The notes under the pieces are model-generated. The model saw only the letters and a list, made by a program, of their open reading frames with translations, did no database searches and had not been told where the DNA came from. Source: CAVVUC01 sp963751395 (GTDB taxonomy: Bacteria; Verrucomicrobiota; Verrucomicrobiia; Chthoniobacterales; Chthoniobacteraceae). Taken from it: a DNA stretch of 64,000 bases. Location: assembly GCA_963751395.1 (NCBI GenBank), contig CAVVUC010000001.1:620001-684000 (forward strand), in the 5' to 3' direction. A program made the position numbers and the translations under genes. Of this stretch, positions 1 through 7,378 are shown piece by piece (within the stretch, counting starts at the first letter, position 1; every line of letters starts with the position of its first letter).

Positions 1-1
1 G

Positions 2-148
2 TCGCTGATGAACGAATGCCGCACCAAGCTCGATGTCAGCACCGAGGCTCTGCGCGGCTCCGAGTTCTACCGCAAGAACACCGCGAAAGCCGCGCTCGAC
101 ATCGCCTCCAAGTTCGGAGTGGTCGGCGACCGCAAGCTGGCGGCGTGA
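2..148 (+). CDS. C-terminal end of an unrecognised protein (cut by window edge)
   Basis: An open frame enters from the left edge and ends at a TGA at 146-148, giving 48 residues that finish in GVVGDRKLAA. No start is visible. I do not recognise the family. It lies on the same strand as, and about 95 bases before, the DUF1257 gene, so it is probably an upstream member of the same gene series. The last residues (KLAA) resemble the end of the AAA+ ATPase at 1603-3135, which may be chance. Confidence 0.45.
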   Translation, partial: SLMNECRTKLDVSTEALRGSEFYRKNTAKAALDIASKFGVVGDRKLAA

Positions 149-151
149 AAA

Positions 152-241
152 AAGAACGCTTCGCTTTCGTTAATCGAACGGCTCCGCCTTTGGCTTATCG
201 CTTCTTCCATCAACCATCAACCCTCAACCATCAACCTTCCC
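152..241. repeat. Short-word repeat tract, type A, ending at a start codon
   Basis: The tract has the core words AACGCTTCGCTTTCG and AACGGCTCCGCCTTTGG, followed by alternating CAACCATCAACC and CCTCAACC words. The same words recur at 709-858, 6911-7034, 7135-7186 and, inside a gene, 17270-17338. It ends one base before the ATG at 243, with no purine-rich ribosome binding site between. Confidence 0.85.
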
Positions 242-242
242 A

Positions 243-704
243 ATGAGCCACGTAGCCGCCATCGACATCTGCATCTCCGACGATCCCGCCGGGATGAAAG
301 CCCTTACCGCCGCCTGCAACGAACTCGGCCTGAAATTCATCCCCGGCCAGAAAACCTTCAAGTGGTTCGGGGCATGGATGGACGATTACAACCAGAAGGA
401 CGCCGCCTACAAAATGGGCATCAAGCCGGAGGACTACGGCAAATGCGTCCACGCCATCCAGATGCCGGGCTGCGACTACGAGATTGGCGTCGTGAACCGT
501 CCCGACGGCAAGGGACTCACCCTCTGCTACGACTTTTTCGGCCCCGGCAGGAAGATCATGGATCACCTCGGCAAAGGCTGCGAGAAGCTGCGCCAGATGT
601 ATGGCGTGAACAAAGCCACGCTCGCCGCGAAAGCCAAAGGCTACATGGTGCAGCGCAAGAGCCTCAACGACGGCACCATCAAACTGCAATTCACGGGAGT
701 ATGA
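243..704 (+). CDS. DUF1257 (Ycf35-like) protein
   Basis: This 153-residue protein matches my recollection of the DUF1257/Ycf35 pattern. It begins MSH, has an ALTAACNELGL helix, a CDYEIGVV segment, a late AKAKGYMVQ segment and ends in an acidic DGTIKL strand. The family is small and cytoplasmic, is encoded by cyanobacteria, some plastids and scattered bacteria and phages, and has no proven reaction. Its neighbour at 859 is a DUF2997 protein and the AAA+ ATPase at 1603 resembles Ycf46; these three families co-occur elsewhere, which strengthens the call. The ATG at 243 follows a repeat tract rather than a Shine-Dalgarno sequence. Family call is fairly secure; function is unknown. Confidence 0.75.
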   Translation: MSHVAAIDICISDDPAGMKALTAACNELGLKFIPGQKTFKWFGAWMDDYNQKDAAYKMGIKPEDYGKCVHAIQMPGCDYEIGVVNRPDGKGLTLCYDFFGPGRKIMDHLGKGCEKLRQMYGVNKATLAAKAKGYMVQRKSLNDGTIKLQFTGV

Positions 705-708
705 GGAT

Positions 709-858
709 GGAACGCTTCGCTTTCGTTGATCGAACGGCTCCGCCTTTGGTGCTTCGACGATGAAAGGGAACGCTTCGCTTTGGTCTTTGGAACGGCTTTG
801 CCTTTGGTGCTTCGATCCGCTTTTTCGATCAACCATCAACCCTCAACCATCAACCATT
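709..858. repeat. Short-word repeat tract, type A (double copy)
   Basis: Two successive copies of the AACGCTTCGCTTT / AACGGCTCCGCCTTTGG units are followed by TCAACCATCAACC words. The tract fills the whole spacer between the DUF1257 and DUF2997 genes and ends at the TTG start at 859. Confidence 0.85.
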
Positions 859-1041
859 TTGAGATCCATCTCCGTTACCGTTTCGCCCACCGGCGAAGTC
901 ACCGTCGAAGCCGTCGGGTTCAAAGGCGCATCCTGCGAAGCCGCCACGCGCGCCATCGAGGAAGCACTCGGCAAGGTCAGCAAGCGCACCGCGAAACAGG
1001 AGCGTTACCAGGCCGAAACACAACTCAAGCAGAGGACGTGA
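859..1041 (+). CDS. DUF2997 family small protein
   Basis: This is a 60-residue protein starting at TTG, where the family pattern begins. It has a short beta strand (SISVTVSPTGEV), a second strand, the signature GFKGASC, and a helix reading AIEEALGKV. The arrangement (strand, P-x-G-E, strand, G-x-x-G-x-x-C, helix ending in LG) is that of DUF2997, whose members usually accompany DUF1257 proteins. Function is unknown. An upstream in-frame ATG at 760 lies within repeat DNA and would add unrelated residues, so I reject it. The gene sits between the DUF1257 gene and the ATPase in one direction, consistent with an operon. Confidence 0.65.
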   Translation: MRSISVTVSPTGEVTVEAVGFKGASCEAATRAIEEALGKVSKRTAKQERYQAETQLKQRT

Positions 1042-1063
1042 GGAGGGAAATGACGAAATCCGA

Positions 1064-1276
1064 ATGACGAATGAAATGAAACGCCGGAAACGCCGTCGCG
1101 ATCCCGCAGGGCCGGCCTTTGCCTTTCACGCCACCGCCCGCCAGGCGTTCCCCGACAACTTCCCAAAGCATTTCGCCGCGATGAAATCCGTTGTAGCCGG
1201 AGTCTCCGACCCCGGAGCCAATAACCGACCGGGTTCGCAGAACCCGGCTACAGCACAGAACCCGGCTACATCATGA
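1064..1276 (+). CDS. Small hypothetical protein, C-terminus encoded by repeat DNA
   Basis: The frame gives 70 residues with a very basic start (KRRKRRRDP) and a short middle with some helix potential (FPDNFPKHFAAM). From about residue 43 the frame runs through the type B repeat, giving the low-complexity tail GANNRPGSQNPATAQNPATS. Its TGA overlaps the ATG of the next gene (ATGA at 1273-1276). The start also lies next to repeat words (ATGACGAATGAAATG). It may be a real short gene overwritten at its end by a repeat, or only an open stretch. I do not recognise it. Confidence 0.35.
   Translation: MTNEMKRRKRRRDPAGPAFAFHATARQAFPDNFPKHFAAMKSVVAGVSDPGANNRPGSQNPATAQNPATS
1192..1272. repeat. Type B repeat (GTAGCCGG...CCGGCTAC)
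   Basis: A GTAGCCGGAGTC word is followed by GACCCCGGAGCC and closed by two AACCCGGCTACA words, which pair with the first word. Relatives lie at 7946-8040, 8129-8205, 8850-8879, 9168-9250, 20482-20513 and 59627-59657. Confidence 0.85.
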
Positions 1277-1500
1277 CTCTGACTTTCCATCCCGACGGCA
1301 CGGCGCGCTGCCTTTACACCGATGCGATTCCGCTCGCGACTCTCGGCACGCTCCGCGTCCGTAGGGCATCGTGGATCGACTTCAACGAGCATACCCAGCA
1401 ATGGGAAGTCCGGTTCTCGCCCATGAGCGACAAGCCCGTGTTCACCCATGCCTCGCGCGAGGAATGCCTCCGCTGGGAGCATCAGCAACTCGATCGGTGA
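1273..1500 (+). CDS. Small hypothetical protein (75 residues)
   Basis: This compact 75-residue protein has three predicted beta strands (MTLTFHPDGTARCLY, LGTLRVRRASWIDF, WEVRFSP) and a C-terminal helix (REECLRWEHQQL). The layout, with the phrase RRAS and a polar strand ending before a helix, resembles small proteins I associate with DUF1257/Ycf46-type gene clusters in planctomycetes, but I cannot name the family. The start overlaps the stop of the preceding frame as ATGA, suggesting coupled translation. It precedes the AAA+ ATPase on the same strand. No catalytic motif is visible. Confidence 0.6.
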   Translation: MTLTFHPDGTARCLYTDAIPLATLGTLRVRRASWIDFNEHTQQWEVRFSPMSDKPVFTHASREECLRWEHQQLDR

Positions 1501-1503
1501 TGT

Positions 1504-1521
1504 CGTTATGAAGACATAACG
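1504..1521. other. Short perfect hairpin upstream of the ATPase gene
   Basis: CGTTATG and CATAACG flank an AAGA loop, directly after the preceding stop codon and about 80 bases before the ATPase start. No T-run follows, so I do not call it a terminator. Confidence 0.3.
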
Positions 1522-1602
1522 GGGATCGAAACTTCCTAAATCGAACTGCAACGGATGCGCAGCAACGGCCAGGCTTTCCATCCTAAATCCCAAATTTCCT
1601 CC

Positions 1603-3135
1603 ATGCTCACAAACAAACTCCGCGCCGGGTATCCCGGCCTTTACATCGTCACCCACGAGGAACAGCGCGCCGAGGCGATGATCGCCGCCGGCATCGCCAG
1701 GCTGAACGAACCCTCAACTCTCAACCCTCAACTCTCAACTTCCCCCTGGCAACTCCATTGCTGGAGCGTCACCACCGGCCGATTCAACACCGACGGCACC
1801 GAATCCGCGCCCGACGACGATCCCATGTCCGTGCTCGATGCCGTGGCGAAGATGCCCGAGCAATCGGTGCTCATCCTCAAGGATTACCACCTGTTCCTTG
1901 CCGAGCCGAACCCGCTCATCTACCGCAAGCTCAAGGACACCCTGCTTTACGCCAAGACCGCCAGCAAGACCCTCATCATCCTGGCCCCCGTCCTCAAACT
2001 GCCGCCCGAGCTGGAGAAGTTCTTCGCGGTGATCGAGTTCGCCCTGCCTGAAAAACCGCAGCTCCAGGAAGTGCTCGAACGCATCTGCCAGCGCAACGAG
2101 CTGGACATGCCCGCCGAGTTCGCGCTCGACAACGCGCTCGCCGCCGCGTCGGGCCTCACCACCAACGAGGCCGAGGACGCCTTCGCCCTGAGCATCATCG
2201 AATGCGGTTCCATTGATGCGTCCGTGGTCGCCCGCGAAAAGGCCGAAACCATCCGCAAGAACGGCATCCTCGAAATCGTCCACACGCCGGAAACGCTCGA
2301 CTCCATCGGCGGCTTCAACGTCGCCAAGCCGTGGCTCATCAAGCGCCGGAACGCCTTTGGCCATGCAGCCGCCGCCTACCAGCTCCCGTCGCCAAAGGGC
2401 GTCTGCGTGGTCGGGATCTCCGGCACCGGCAAATCGCTCTTCTCGAAAGTCACCGCCTCCGTGTTTGGTGTGCCGCTGGTGAAGCTCGACGCGGGCCGCA
2501 TCTTCGGCGGCCATGTCGGGGAATCCGAGGCGAACCTGCGCGCCGTGATCCAGACCGCCGAGGCGATCGCGCCGTGCGTGCTCTGGATTGACGAGATTGA
2601 GAAGGGATTCTCCGGCAGCAAAAGCAGCGGCTCCACCGATGGCGGCACTTCGGCCCGCGTGTTCGGCAGCTTCCTCCAATGGATGCAGGACAAAAAGAAA
2701 CCCGTGTTCGTCGTCGCCACCGCCAACGACGTGTTGGCGCTCCCGCCGGAATTCCTCCGCAAAGGCCGGTTCGACGAGGTGTTCTTCGTCGATCTGCCCA
2801 CCCATGCCGAGCGCAAGGACATCTGGAAAATCCAGATCACCAAGCACGGACGCGACTGGCACCGGTTCCCCATCGACACCCTGGGCAGCATGACCGAGGG
2901 CTACACCGGCGCGGAGATCGAGGCGGTGTTCGAGGAGGCGCTCTACCTAGCCTTCGACGAGGATCGCGAGCCGAAGGAATCCGACGTGTCCGAAGTGCTC
3001 AAGGAATTCGTGCCGCTCAGCAAAATGATGGCCGACGACATTACCCGCCTCCAGAACTGGGCCAAAGGCCGCGCCCGTCGCGCCAGCGCCGCCCCGCCGG
3101 TCGTGGTGAAGGCGGGGAGAAAGCTGGCGGCGTAG
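1603..3135 (+). CDS. AAA+ ATPase, Ycf46-like
   Basis: This 510-residue protein has an N-terminal part (1-240) that opens with YPGLYIVTHEEQRAEAM, as in Ycf46-type ATPases, and then a classical AAA+ module. The module has Walker A GISGTGKS at about 271-278, Walker B VLWIDE at about 326-331, sensor residues in FVVATAN and an arginine-bearing segment LRKGRFDEVFF. ATP-driven remodelling is expected; the target is unknown. I chose the ATG at 1603 because the 16 residues from the ATG at 1555 are encoded by repeat words. Residues of about 34-47 (NEPSTLNPQLSTSP) are a translated copy of the CCCTCAACTCTCAACC repeat kept in frame. It forms a set with the DUF1257 and DUF2997 genes. Confidence 0.8.
   Translation: MLTNKLRAGYPGLYIVTHEEQRAEAMIAAGIARLNEPSTLNPQLSTSPWQLHCWSVTTGRFNTDGTESAPDDDPMSVLDAVAKMPEQSVLILKDYHLFLAEPNPLIYRKLKDTLLYAKTASKTLIILAPVLKLPPELEKFFAVIEFALPEKPQLQEVLERICQRNELDMPAEFALDNALAAASGLTTNEAEDAFALSIIECGSIDASVVAREKAETIRKNGILEIVHTPETLDSIGGFNVAKPWLIKRRNAFGHAAAAYQLPSPKGVCVVGISGTGKSLFSKVTASVFGVPLVKLDAGRIFGGHVGESEANLRAVIQTAEAIAPCVLWIDEIEKGFSGSKSSGSTDGGTSARVFGSFLQWMQDKKKPVFVVATANDVLALPPEFLRKGRFDEVFFVDLPTHAERKDIWKIQITKHGRDWHRFPIDTLGSMTEGYTGAEIEAVFEEALYLAFDEDREPKESDVSEVLKEFVPLSKMMADDITRLQNWAKGRARRASAAPPVVVKAGRKLAA
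1709..1743. repeat. CTCAAC-word repeat inside the ATPase gene
   Basis: Tandem CCTCAACTCTCAACC words, the same as the arms of the intergenic type A tracts, occur within the coding frame and add about 12 residues without a frameshift. Confidence 0.75.
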
Positions 3136-3266
3136 GCCGTTTTCCTAACGATGCCTGCATAGGCGACTTTATTTTCCAAAAGCCGCTTTCCTCCCCTTTG
3201 CAATTGCCGGGGCAACAAAGATGACGTGGAGAAATGCTCAGCCAGCTTGAGGCAATCGTCCGAAGT

Positions 3267-3992
3267 TCAGGAGAGCGTCCTCATGGCTTTAACGGCGGCA
3301 ATGGAGTAAGGCGGTCGCCGAAGATGTATAACTGCGTGGCAGTTGGGGCAGACAGGCCGCATGTCTCGAATCGGGTCAACTGCGTAGCTGCCGCCACGCG
3401 TTGAAACGGCTTTGATGTGGTGAACGTGAATGTAGCCCGCCGCTTGCTCACCAAAAGCCTCCTCAAATGAAAAGCCACACACGACACACTCCGGGCCATA
3501 ATGTTGAATGCACCGCTGCCTCGCTACCGGATTGCGCTCGTAAGCGGTGACGAGGACTGATGTAGCGGCACCCTCAGTGAGTGCTGCGGAAGTCTCTGTG
3601 GCTGGCGCGGAAAACGGGGCTTCGTAGCCGTCCAGTAGCTCAAGCAACTGGTCCTCAAGCGGACCTGCGATGCTCGTGTATCCGAGCGTGCGAGCATGAG
3701 GCCAACCCCACTTAGGCATATTGTCGCGAACGAATGCTGGCGGAACCGATGTAGGAAGAACAGTGACCGAATGAATGGAGGCACCATAGCGCCTGGGCCA
3801 ATTGGGGTGTGGTTCAGGACGAGTCTGAATAACACCTCGTGCAACGAATCCCTCGGGGCGCACAAAGAACAAGGCTGGGTCTCCGACGGCAGCAGTCTTG
3901 GGAACGACCCACCGCCGCAGCTTGCCGGACTTAGCTGCGTTGAGGAGCAACTGAGGGTCGCCGGATGAATCGCCTACTAGGATGTGCAGCAT
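3267..3992 (-). CDS. HNH endonuclease with an N-terminal PUA/EVE-like domain
   Basis: The protein has 241 residues. The C-terminal third is an HNH nuclease: a CVVC pair, the HVHHIKAVS histidines, then DMRPVCPNCHAVIH with the second CxxC and final histidine, as in the HNH family that cuts DNA with one metal ion and a structural zinc. The N-terminal 100 residues (WVVPKTAAVGDPALFFV, then ARGVIQTRP) look like an EVE/ASCH-type PUA fold, which reads modified bases in several restriction enzymes; this part is an inference. The pair suggests a modification-dependent restriction enzyme. It is antisense to the ATPase cluster, so it is probably cargo. Confidence 0.75.
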   Translation of the reverse strand: MLHILVGDSSGDPQLLLNAAKSGKLRRWVVPKTAAVGDPALFFVRPEGFVARGVIQTRPEPHPNWPRRYGASIHSVTVLPTSVPPAFVRDNMPKWGWPHARTLGYTSIAGPLEDQLLELLDGYEAPFSAPATETSAALTEGAATSVLVTAYERNPVARQRCIQHYGPECVVCGFSFEEAFGEQAAGYIHVHHIKAVSTRGGSYAVDPIRDMRPVCPNCHAVIHLRRPPYSIAAVKAMRTLS

Positions 3993-4030
3993 AAGTCTCC
4001 GCTTAAAGGATGCGCGAGGAAGCGTCTATC

Positions 4031-4050
4031 AGGGTGTAGGCATCCTACTT
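4031..4050. repeat. Left copy of a direct repeat flanking a cargo block
   Basis: AGGGTGTAGGCATCCTACTT here and AGGGTGCGGGCATCCTACAC at 5696-5715 match at 16 of 20 positions in the same orientation and bracket the three minus-strand genes between them. Confidence 0.5.
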
Positions 4051-4079
4051 GACTATGAGCCCGTCGGTTCGGAACGTGA

Positions 4080-5015
4080 TTACTCGATTGGCACCCTTCT
4101 TGACCCATCTTTGTCCGACTTAGTTGGTCCGGCTCGCAGACCTCCATTTTTAGCATCAAGTTTTGTGAGCGCATAGTTATTCATTGATGATCGCCCGGGG
4201 CTATATCCTGTCATAATGATCTTGTCCCGCTGCTGCCCAAGTTCAATCAGAACCCCATATCCGTTTTTCCATTTTATCTCAAAGATGTTATCCTTCACCG
4301 ACCAAACACCATGATCTTTGCCATGGCTGGCCGTTCCGTCGGAGTTAATCACATAGGAACTCGGATCGGACGTTCTAATCCACGTGCCAAAGAGTTGCTC
4401 AACAGCATCAGGGCGTTCATCCCTCTTTTGTGGCTTTTCCCCTCCGCGTTTTTGAAAAGTTGGATCTTGGCGCAGTGCATCGCGATATTTGACATAAATG
4501 GCATCAATTTGGCTGCGAAGCGCCGAGACGCGACTGGCCCATTCGACTTTTACAGACTCCTTGATCTGCGTTGTGTTGTTATTCTGTTGCCTTTGGATTT
4601 CGCTGCGTTGATCTTTCTCTCGAGCGTATTGCGGCCAGCTCATTTTGTAGTTTCTTCGTGCTTCGAGAGCTTGGCTGGTAACTCTTGTGTTGGCATCCGC
4701 TTGCGCAGCAAGATAGCCAGCCCGAATCGCCGCTTGATCATGTTCGTCGAGTGCTGCTATCAGCGCATTGCAGAGTTGCCTGCCGAGTTCGAAGGTGGTG
4801 GGACTTGCCTTGGGATTCGCCTTGCCCTCGTCTAGTAAATCCTCCCGCAAATAGGTGAGATTCATTCGGATGTTCGACGGTACAGACTTGTTCAACTCCA
4901 CCTGCATCCATATGATCACATTGGGAGCTTCCGAAGAAAGCGTCTCGCGTGCTGATTGCGCAGAGGCAAATGTAGATATAATGATCAAAACTAGGAAGAC
5001 GAGGTTTCGTTTCAT
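4080..5015 (-). CDS. Exported hypothetical protein
   Basis: The 311 residues begin with a clear signal peptide (basic MKRN, hydrophobic LVFLVLIIISTFA, cleavage after SAQ). The mature part has a long helical, charge-rich middle (about 95-200, with a QRQQNNNTTQ stretch and heptad-like KVEWASRVSALRSQI) and a C-terminal beta-rich segment from about 215 (LFGTWIRTSDPSSYVINSDG...VWSVKDNIFEIKWKNG) that resembles small lipocalin-like or META-type sensing domains. I do not recognise the family. It is followed by two more minus-strand genes and flanked by a pair of direct repeats, so it may be a transferred cassette. Confidence 0.6.
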   Translation of the reverse strand: MKRNLVFLVLIIISTFASAQSARETLSSEAPNVIIWMQVELNKSVPSNIRMNLTYLREDLLDEGKANPKASPTTFELGRQLCNALIAALDEHDQAAIRAGYLAAQADANTRVTSQALEARRNYKMSWPQYAREKDQRSEIQRQQNNNTTQIKESVKVEWASRVSALRSQIDAIYVKYRDALRQDPTFQKRGGEKPQKRDERPDAVEQLFGTWIRTSDPSSYVINSDGTASHGKDHGVWSVKDNIFEIKWKNGYGVLIELGQQRDKIIMTGYSPGRSSMNNYALTKLDAKNGGLRAGPTKSDKDGSRRVPIE

Positions 5016-5052
5016 GGGGATGCAGTGGATGACGTGATGCTAAAGTTCTGGT

Positions 5053-5208
5053 TCATTGGGCATCGACGATCTCAACCCAAACAACTTGTCCGCGCCAAGG
5101 CATCTCAGTCGTGCCGTCGATCTTCCGGCTCTTTAGCTCGCTGCGTTCTTGTGCGCTGGCGTCGAGGAGCAGCGCACAAACACTGAGGATAAGAACGATC
5201 GTTTTCAT
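5053..5208 (-). CDS. Small exported peptide
   Basis: Starting at the ATG whose complement is at 5206-5208, the product is 51 residues with a textbook signal sequence (MKTIVLILSVCALLLDASAQ) and a mature peptide of about 31 residues ending VVWVEIVDAQ. A longer frame upstream adds 18 residues before the signal sequence and is unlikely. The family is unknown. It sits between another exported protein and a small cytoplasmic protein on the same strand, which suggests a joint role, but nothing more can be said. Confidence 0.45.
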   Translation of the reverse strand: MKTIVLILSVCALLLDASAQERSELKSRKIDGTTEMPWRGQVVWVEIVDAQ

Positions 5209-5332
5209 GCGCTGCGGCGTTCGACAATGCAAAAGAGTCTGATTCATACGCGACGCCCGCAACCGGAGCAGTATGGAACTGACTCCATGTAGATGACTGC
5301 GAACTCAGCTCTCGCTGCATCCAGAGGTAGGT

Positions 5333-5620
5333 CTAGCTCCGAAGCCATTTGTCAGTGAAGCGACTGCGAAAGTCGTCGATAACCTCCTCAAAGCGAGTGT
5401 GCCCGGCATCGCGCATTCTGGCGGCGAAGTCGATGCTGCGCTCTGTGCCAACGATAGCTGACCAGTAATACTGCATCATGCCTATAGCATCACGCTGGCG
5501 CATCCTCGTGATAGTCAGTCGAACACCCTGCTTGACGGGTTCGGCAGCGTCGGGCGACTGCAAGATGGGATCGAAAACACGCTCGTGAAGGAACGCCATT
5601 ATCTCGTCTTCTTTGGTCAT
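5333..5620 (-). CDS. Hypothetical protein (95 residues)
   Basis: This is an all-helical small protein with a start MTKEDEIMAFLHERV, a middle helix rich in methionine and arginine (ITRMRQRDAIGMMQYYW) and the tail RSRFTDKWLRS. No signal peptide, membrane segment or catalytic motif is visible. It is probably the first gene of the minus-strand block running to 4080. I do not recognise the family. Confidence 0.45.
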   Translation of the reverse strand: MTKEDEIMAFLHERVFDPILQSPDAAEPVKQGVRLTITRMRQRDAIGMMQYYWSAIVGTERSIDFAARMRDAGHTRFEEVIDDFRSRFTDKWLRS

Positions 5621-5695
5621 GGTGGAAGTTGGGATCTCTTACGGTCTGAAAAATTCAATTGCCTCATCATAGAGTTTGCGTGTGTTTGCCTAACT

Positions 5696-5715
5696 AGGGT
5701 GCGGGCATCCTACAC
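5696..5715. repeat. Right copy of a direct repeat flanking a cargo block
   Basis: This is the partner of 4031-4050, in the same orientation with four mismatches. It lies between the 95-residue gene and the toxin-antitoxin pair. Confidence 0.5.
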
Positions 5716-5854
5716 GTCAGGAGGCAAACACGACCTGTGTTTTTTGTTTTCATCCAGTGGACTCTCTTTTAACCGTTTGCGGAGAAAAGCAAAGCGCGAT
5801 TCTTGAATGCATCCACGCTTGCCTTGGAATCGAATGACACTAAAGTAGCACTTC

Positions 5855-6112
5855 ATGCGAACTGAACTCGTCACCACGCTCAAGCGCAAGGCTACCGAAA
5901 TCATCGCCGGCCTTGAATCCGACCAGGATCCCGTGCTCATCACCCAGCACGGCAAGCCTGCGGCCTATCTCATGGCCGTTTCCGCTTTCGACACTCTGAA
6001 CCGCCGCCTCGGTATTTTGGAGGGCATTGCCCGTGGCGAGCGCGCCATTGACGAGGGGCGCGTTATCACCCACGCCGAAGCCAAAAAACGCATGGCGCGA
6101 TGGCTGAAGTAA
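5855..6112 (+). CDS. Phd/YefM-type antitoxin
   Basis: This 85-residue protein has the Phd/YefM N-terminal fold: an opening strand and helix (LVTTLKRKATEIIAGL), then PVLITQHGKPAAYLMAVSAFDTL, the conserved basic-glycine turn of the family. The C-terminal part (EGRVITHAEAKKRMARWLK) is the usual toxin-wrapping helix. Such antitoxins bind their own operator through the N-terminal half and neutralise the partner. The toxin gene at 6100 starts 13 bases before this gene ends, so the two are translationally coupled. Confidence 0.85.
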   Translation: MRTELVTTLKRKATEIIAGLESDQDPVLITQHGKPAAYLMAVSAFDTLNRRLGILEGIARGERAIDEGRVITHAEAKKRMARWLK

Positions 6113-6423
6113 TCTGGGCCGAACCCGCTCTCCACGACCTCGACGCCATAGCCGATTACATCGCTCTGGATGACCCGCAGGCGGCGCGGCATCTGGTTCG
6201 GCGAGTCTTTCAGCACGTCGGGCAGCTTGCGGAGCAGCCGGAGAGCGGTTCCCGTCCGCCCGAAATGCGGCGGTCCCGTTACCGCCAGATTGTCGAGGCG
6301 CCTTGTCGCATTTTCTACCGTTACGACGGCGCGCGGGTGTTCGTGCTTTACGTCATGCGAGGTGAAATGCGTTTCCGCAAGACCCGGCTTGTCAGGCGTG
6401 ACCGGGACGACCGAAACGCTTAG
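6100..6423 (+). CDS. ParE/RelE-superfamily toxin
   Basis: The 107 residues show the ParE/RelE pattern: VIWAEPALHDLDAIADYIA, the helix with QAARHLVRRVF, LAEQPESGSRPPEMR, then RQIVEAPCRIFYRYDGARVFVLYVMRGEM. ParE members poison DNA gyrase and RelE members cleave ribosome-bound mRNA; the sequence resembles ParE more, but the target is not proven. It overlaps the antitoxin gene by 13 bases. A toxin-antitoxin pair here would stabilise the accessory region. Confidence 0.85.
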   Translation: MAEVIWAEPALHDLDAIADYIALDDPQAARHLVRRVFQHVGQLAEQPESGSRPPEMRRSRYRQIVEAPCRIFYRYDGARVFVLYVMRGEMRFRKTRLVRRDRDDRNA

Positions 6424-6479
6424 GAAGACACTGATTTAATCCGCAGATTACGCGGATGAACGCAGATTTTTAACCACGG

Positions 6480-6513
6480 GAAATCCTAAATCCTAAATCC
6501 CAAATCCTAAATC
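6480..6513. repeat. TCCTAAATC word array
   Basis: Four tandem CCTAAATC/CCCAAATC words follow an ATCCGCAGATTACGCGG stretch. The same words occur at 1580-1600 just before the ATPase start and at 9293-9321 just before the 28-residue gene. Confidence 0.7.
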
Positions 6514-6631
6514 TTTGAACTCCCCCTTGTTGCCGCTCAGTTCCATCGAGCGGCTTGGTTGGATGCGGCATTTCGAGTCGCTCCGGTGCCGGCGCTCCTT
6601 TCCAGGCTTCACCGCCAGCAGACATTACCCG

Positions 6632-6904
6632 ATGGTTACGCAGACAGTGAGGATCAAATCCGAAACGCGAAACGCGAAATCCGAAACAGTCGTGCTCACC
6701 GGCTGCGAGCTGATGATCGTCCTCACCGCCGACAACGGATGGCGGCACCGCTTCCTCGCCGCGCCGAAGAAGACGCACACCATCATTCACAGTTTCGAGT
6801 TCCTTGTGGAACACTTTCACATTCCACAGGTGCCCGACGTGGCCGCCCTCAATCCCAATGGGTTTGAGACATTCAAGGCAAGGCTGCGCGCGCTGGAATC
6901 GTAA
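6632..6904 (+). CDS. Hypothetical protein with an internal translated repeat
   Basis: From the ATG at 6632 the product is 90 residues. Residues 7-18 (RIKSETRNAKSE) are encoded by AAATCCGAAACGCGAAAC repeat words. The conserved-looking part follows: VVLTGCELMIVLTADNGWRHRFLAAPKKTHTIIHSFEFLVEHF, then a short C-terminal helix. An upstream TTG at 6515 would add 39 residues of repeat-derived sequence, and a GTG at 6692 would start after the repeat and may be the original start. The family is not recognised. It opens a run of six small same-strand genes leading to the ligase. Confidence 0.5.
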   Translation: MVTQTVRIKSETRNAKSETVVLTGCELMIVLTADNGWRHRFLAAPKKTHTIIHSFEFLVEHFHIPQVPDVAALNPNGFETFKARLRALES

Positions 6905-6910
6905 CCTAAG

Positions 6911-7034
6911 CCGGAACGCTGCGCTTTGGTTGATCGAACGGCTTCGCCTTTGGTTGATCGAAAGACCCTCAGCCGAGGCTTTGCGAGACAGCGCCGGGGC
7001 GGAGGCGGGCGGCGCAACTGATACCATCAACCAT
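6911..7034. repeat. Short-word repeat tract, type A
   Basis: AACGCTGCGCTTTGG and AACGGCTTCGCCTTTGG units are followed by GATCGAAAGACCCTC and ACCATCAACC words. The tract fills the spacer after the 90-residue gene. Confidence 0.75.
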
Positions 7035-7134
7035 CACCCCCTTCAAGCCGGAACGCCGTGGGGACGCGGCGTTTTCAACAGTATCGTCCTGCGCCAGCCG
7101 TGGGTGGCTAAAATGTAACCGGCTTCCTTTTTCA

Positions 7135-7186
7135 AAGGAACGCTCCGCTTTGGTCTTTCGATCAACCCTCAACCATCAACCTTCCC
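7135..7186. repeat. Short-word repeat tract, type A, ending at a start codon
   Basis: AACGCTCCGCTTTGG is followed by CAACCCTCAACCATCAACC words and then directly by the ATG at 7187. Confidence 0.8.
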
Positions 7187-7378
7187 ATGGTTCACCTCAC
7201 CACCTCCGATGGCGAACGCATCGTCATCGACGCCGAAACCGCCGAATACCTGCTCAGCCCGGACCATCTCGCCCTCATGCTGGAAAAGTTGGAAGTCGAA
7301 TCGCGGAGTGCGGAAGTGGCAGACGTTCCCCCGACTTCCGTTCCGCATTCCGCGCTCCCCGTTCCGCCTTTCCAATGA
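7187..7378 (+). CDS. Small hypothetical protein with repeat-encoded tail
   Basis: This is a 63-residue product. Residues 1-38 look like a small folded unit (MVHLTTSDGERIVIDAE strand pair, then SPDHLALMLEKLEVE helix). Residues 39-63 are the translated type D repeat at 7303-7374 and are low complexity. Its TGA overlaps the ATG of the next gene (ATGA at 7375-7378). The start follows a CAACC repeat tract and has no visible Shine-Dalgarno sequence. The family is not recognised. Confidence 0.5.
   Translation: MVHLTTSDGERIVIDAETAEYLLSPDHLALMLEKLEVESRSAEVADVPPTSVPHSALPVPPFQ
7303..7374. repeat. Type D repeat (GCGGAA/TTCCGC hairpin arms)
   Basis: GCGGAGTGCGGAAGT pairs with ACTTCCG...TTCCGCATTCCGC. 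The tract codes for the tail of the 63-residue protein and ends one base before the ATG at 7375. Related copies lie at 8818-8925 and 9131-9170. Confidence 0.75.

Noticed and set aside
243..3135. Plastid or cyanobacterial photosynthesis genes (Ycf35/Ycf46 resemblance)
   Set aside because: The names reflect where the families were first seen. Nothing else photosynthetic is present, and the families are widespread in bacteria and phages.
4311..4835. A 174-residue plus-strand frame over the exported protein gene
   Set aside because: It overlaps a minus-strand gene with a clear signal peptide and has no recognisable domain or ribosome binding site.
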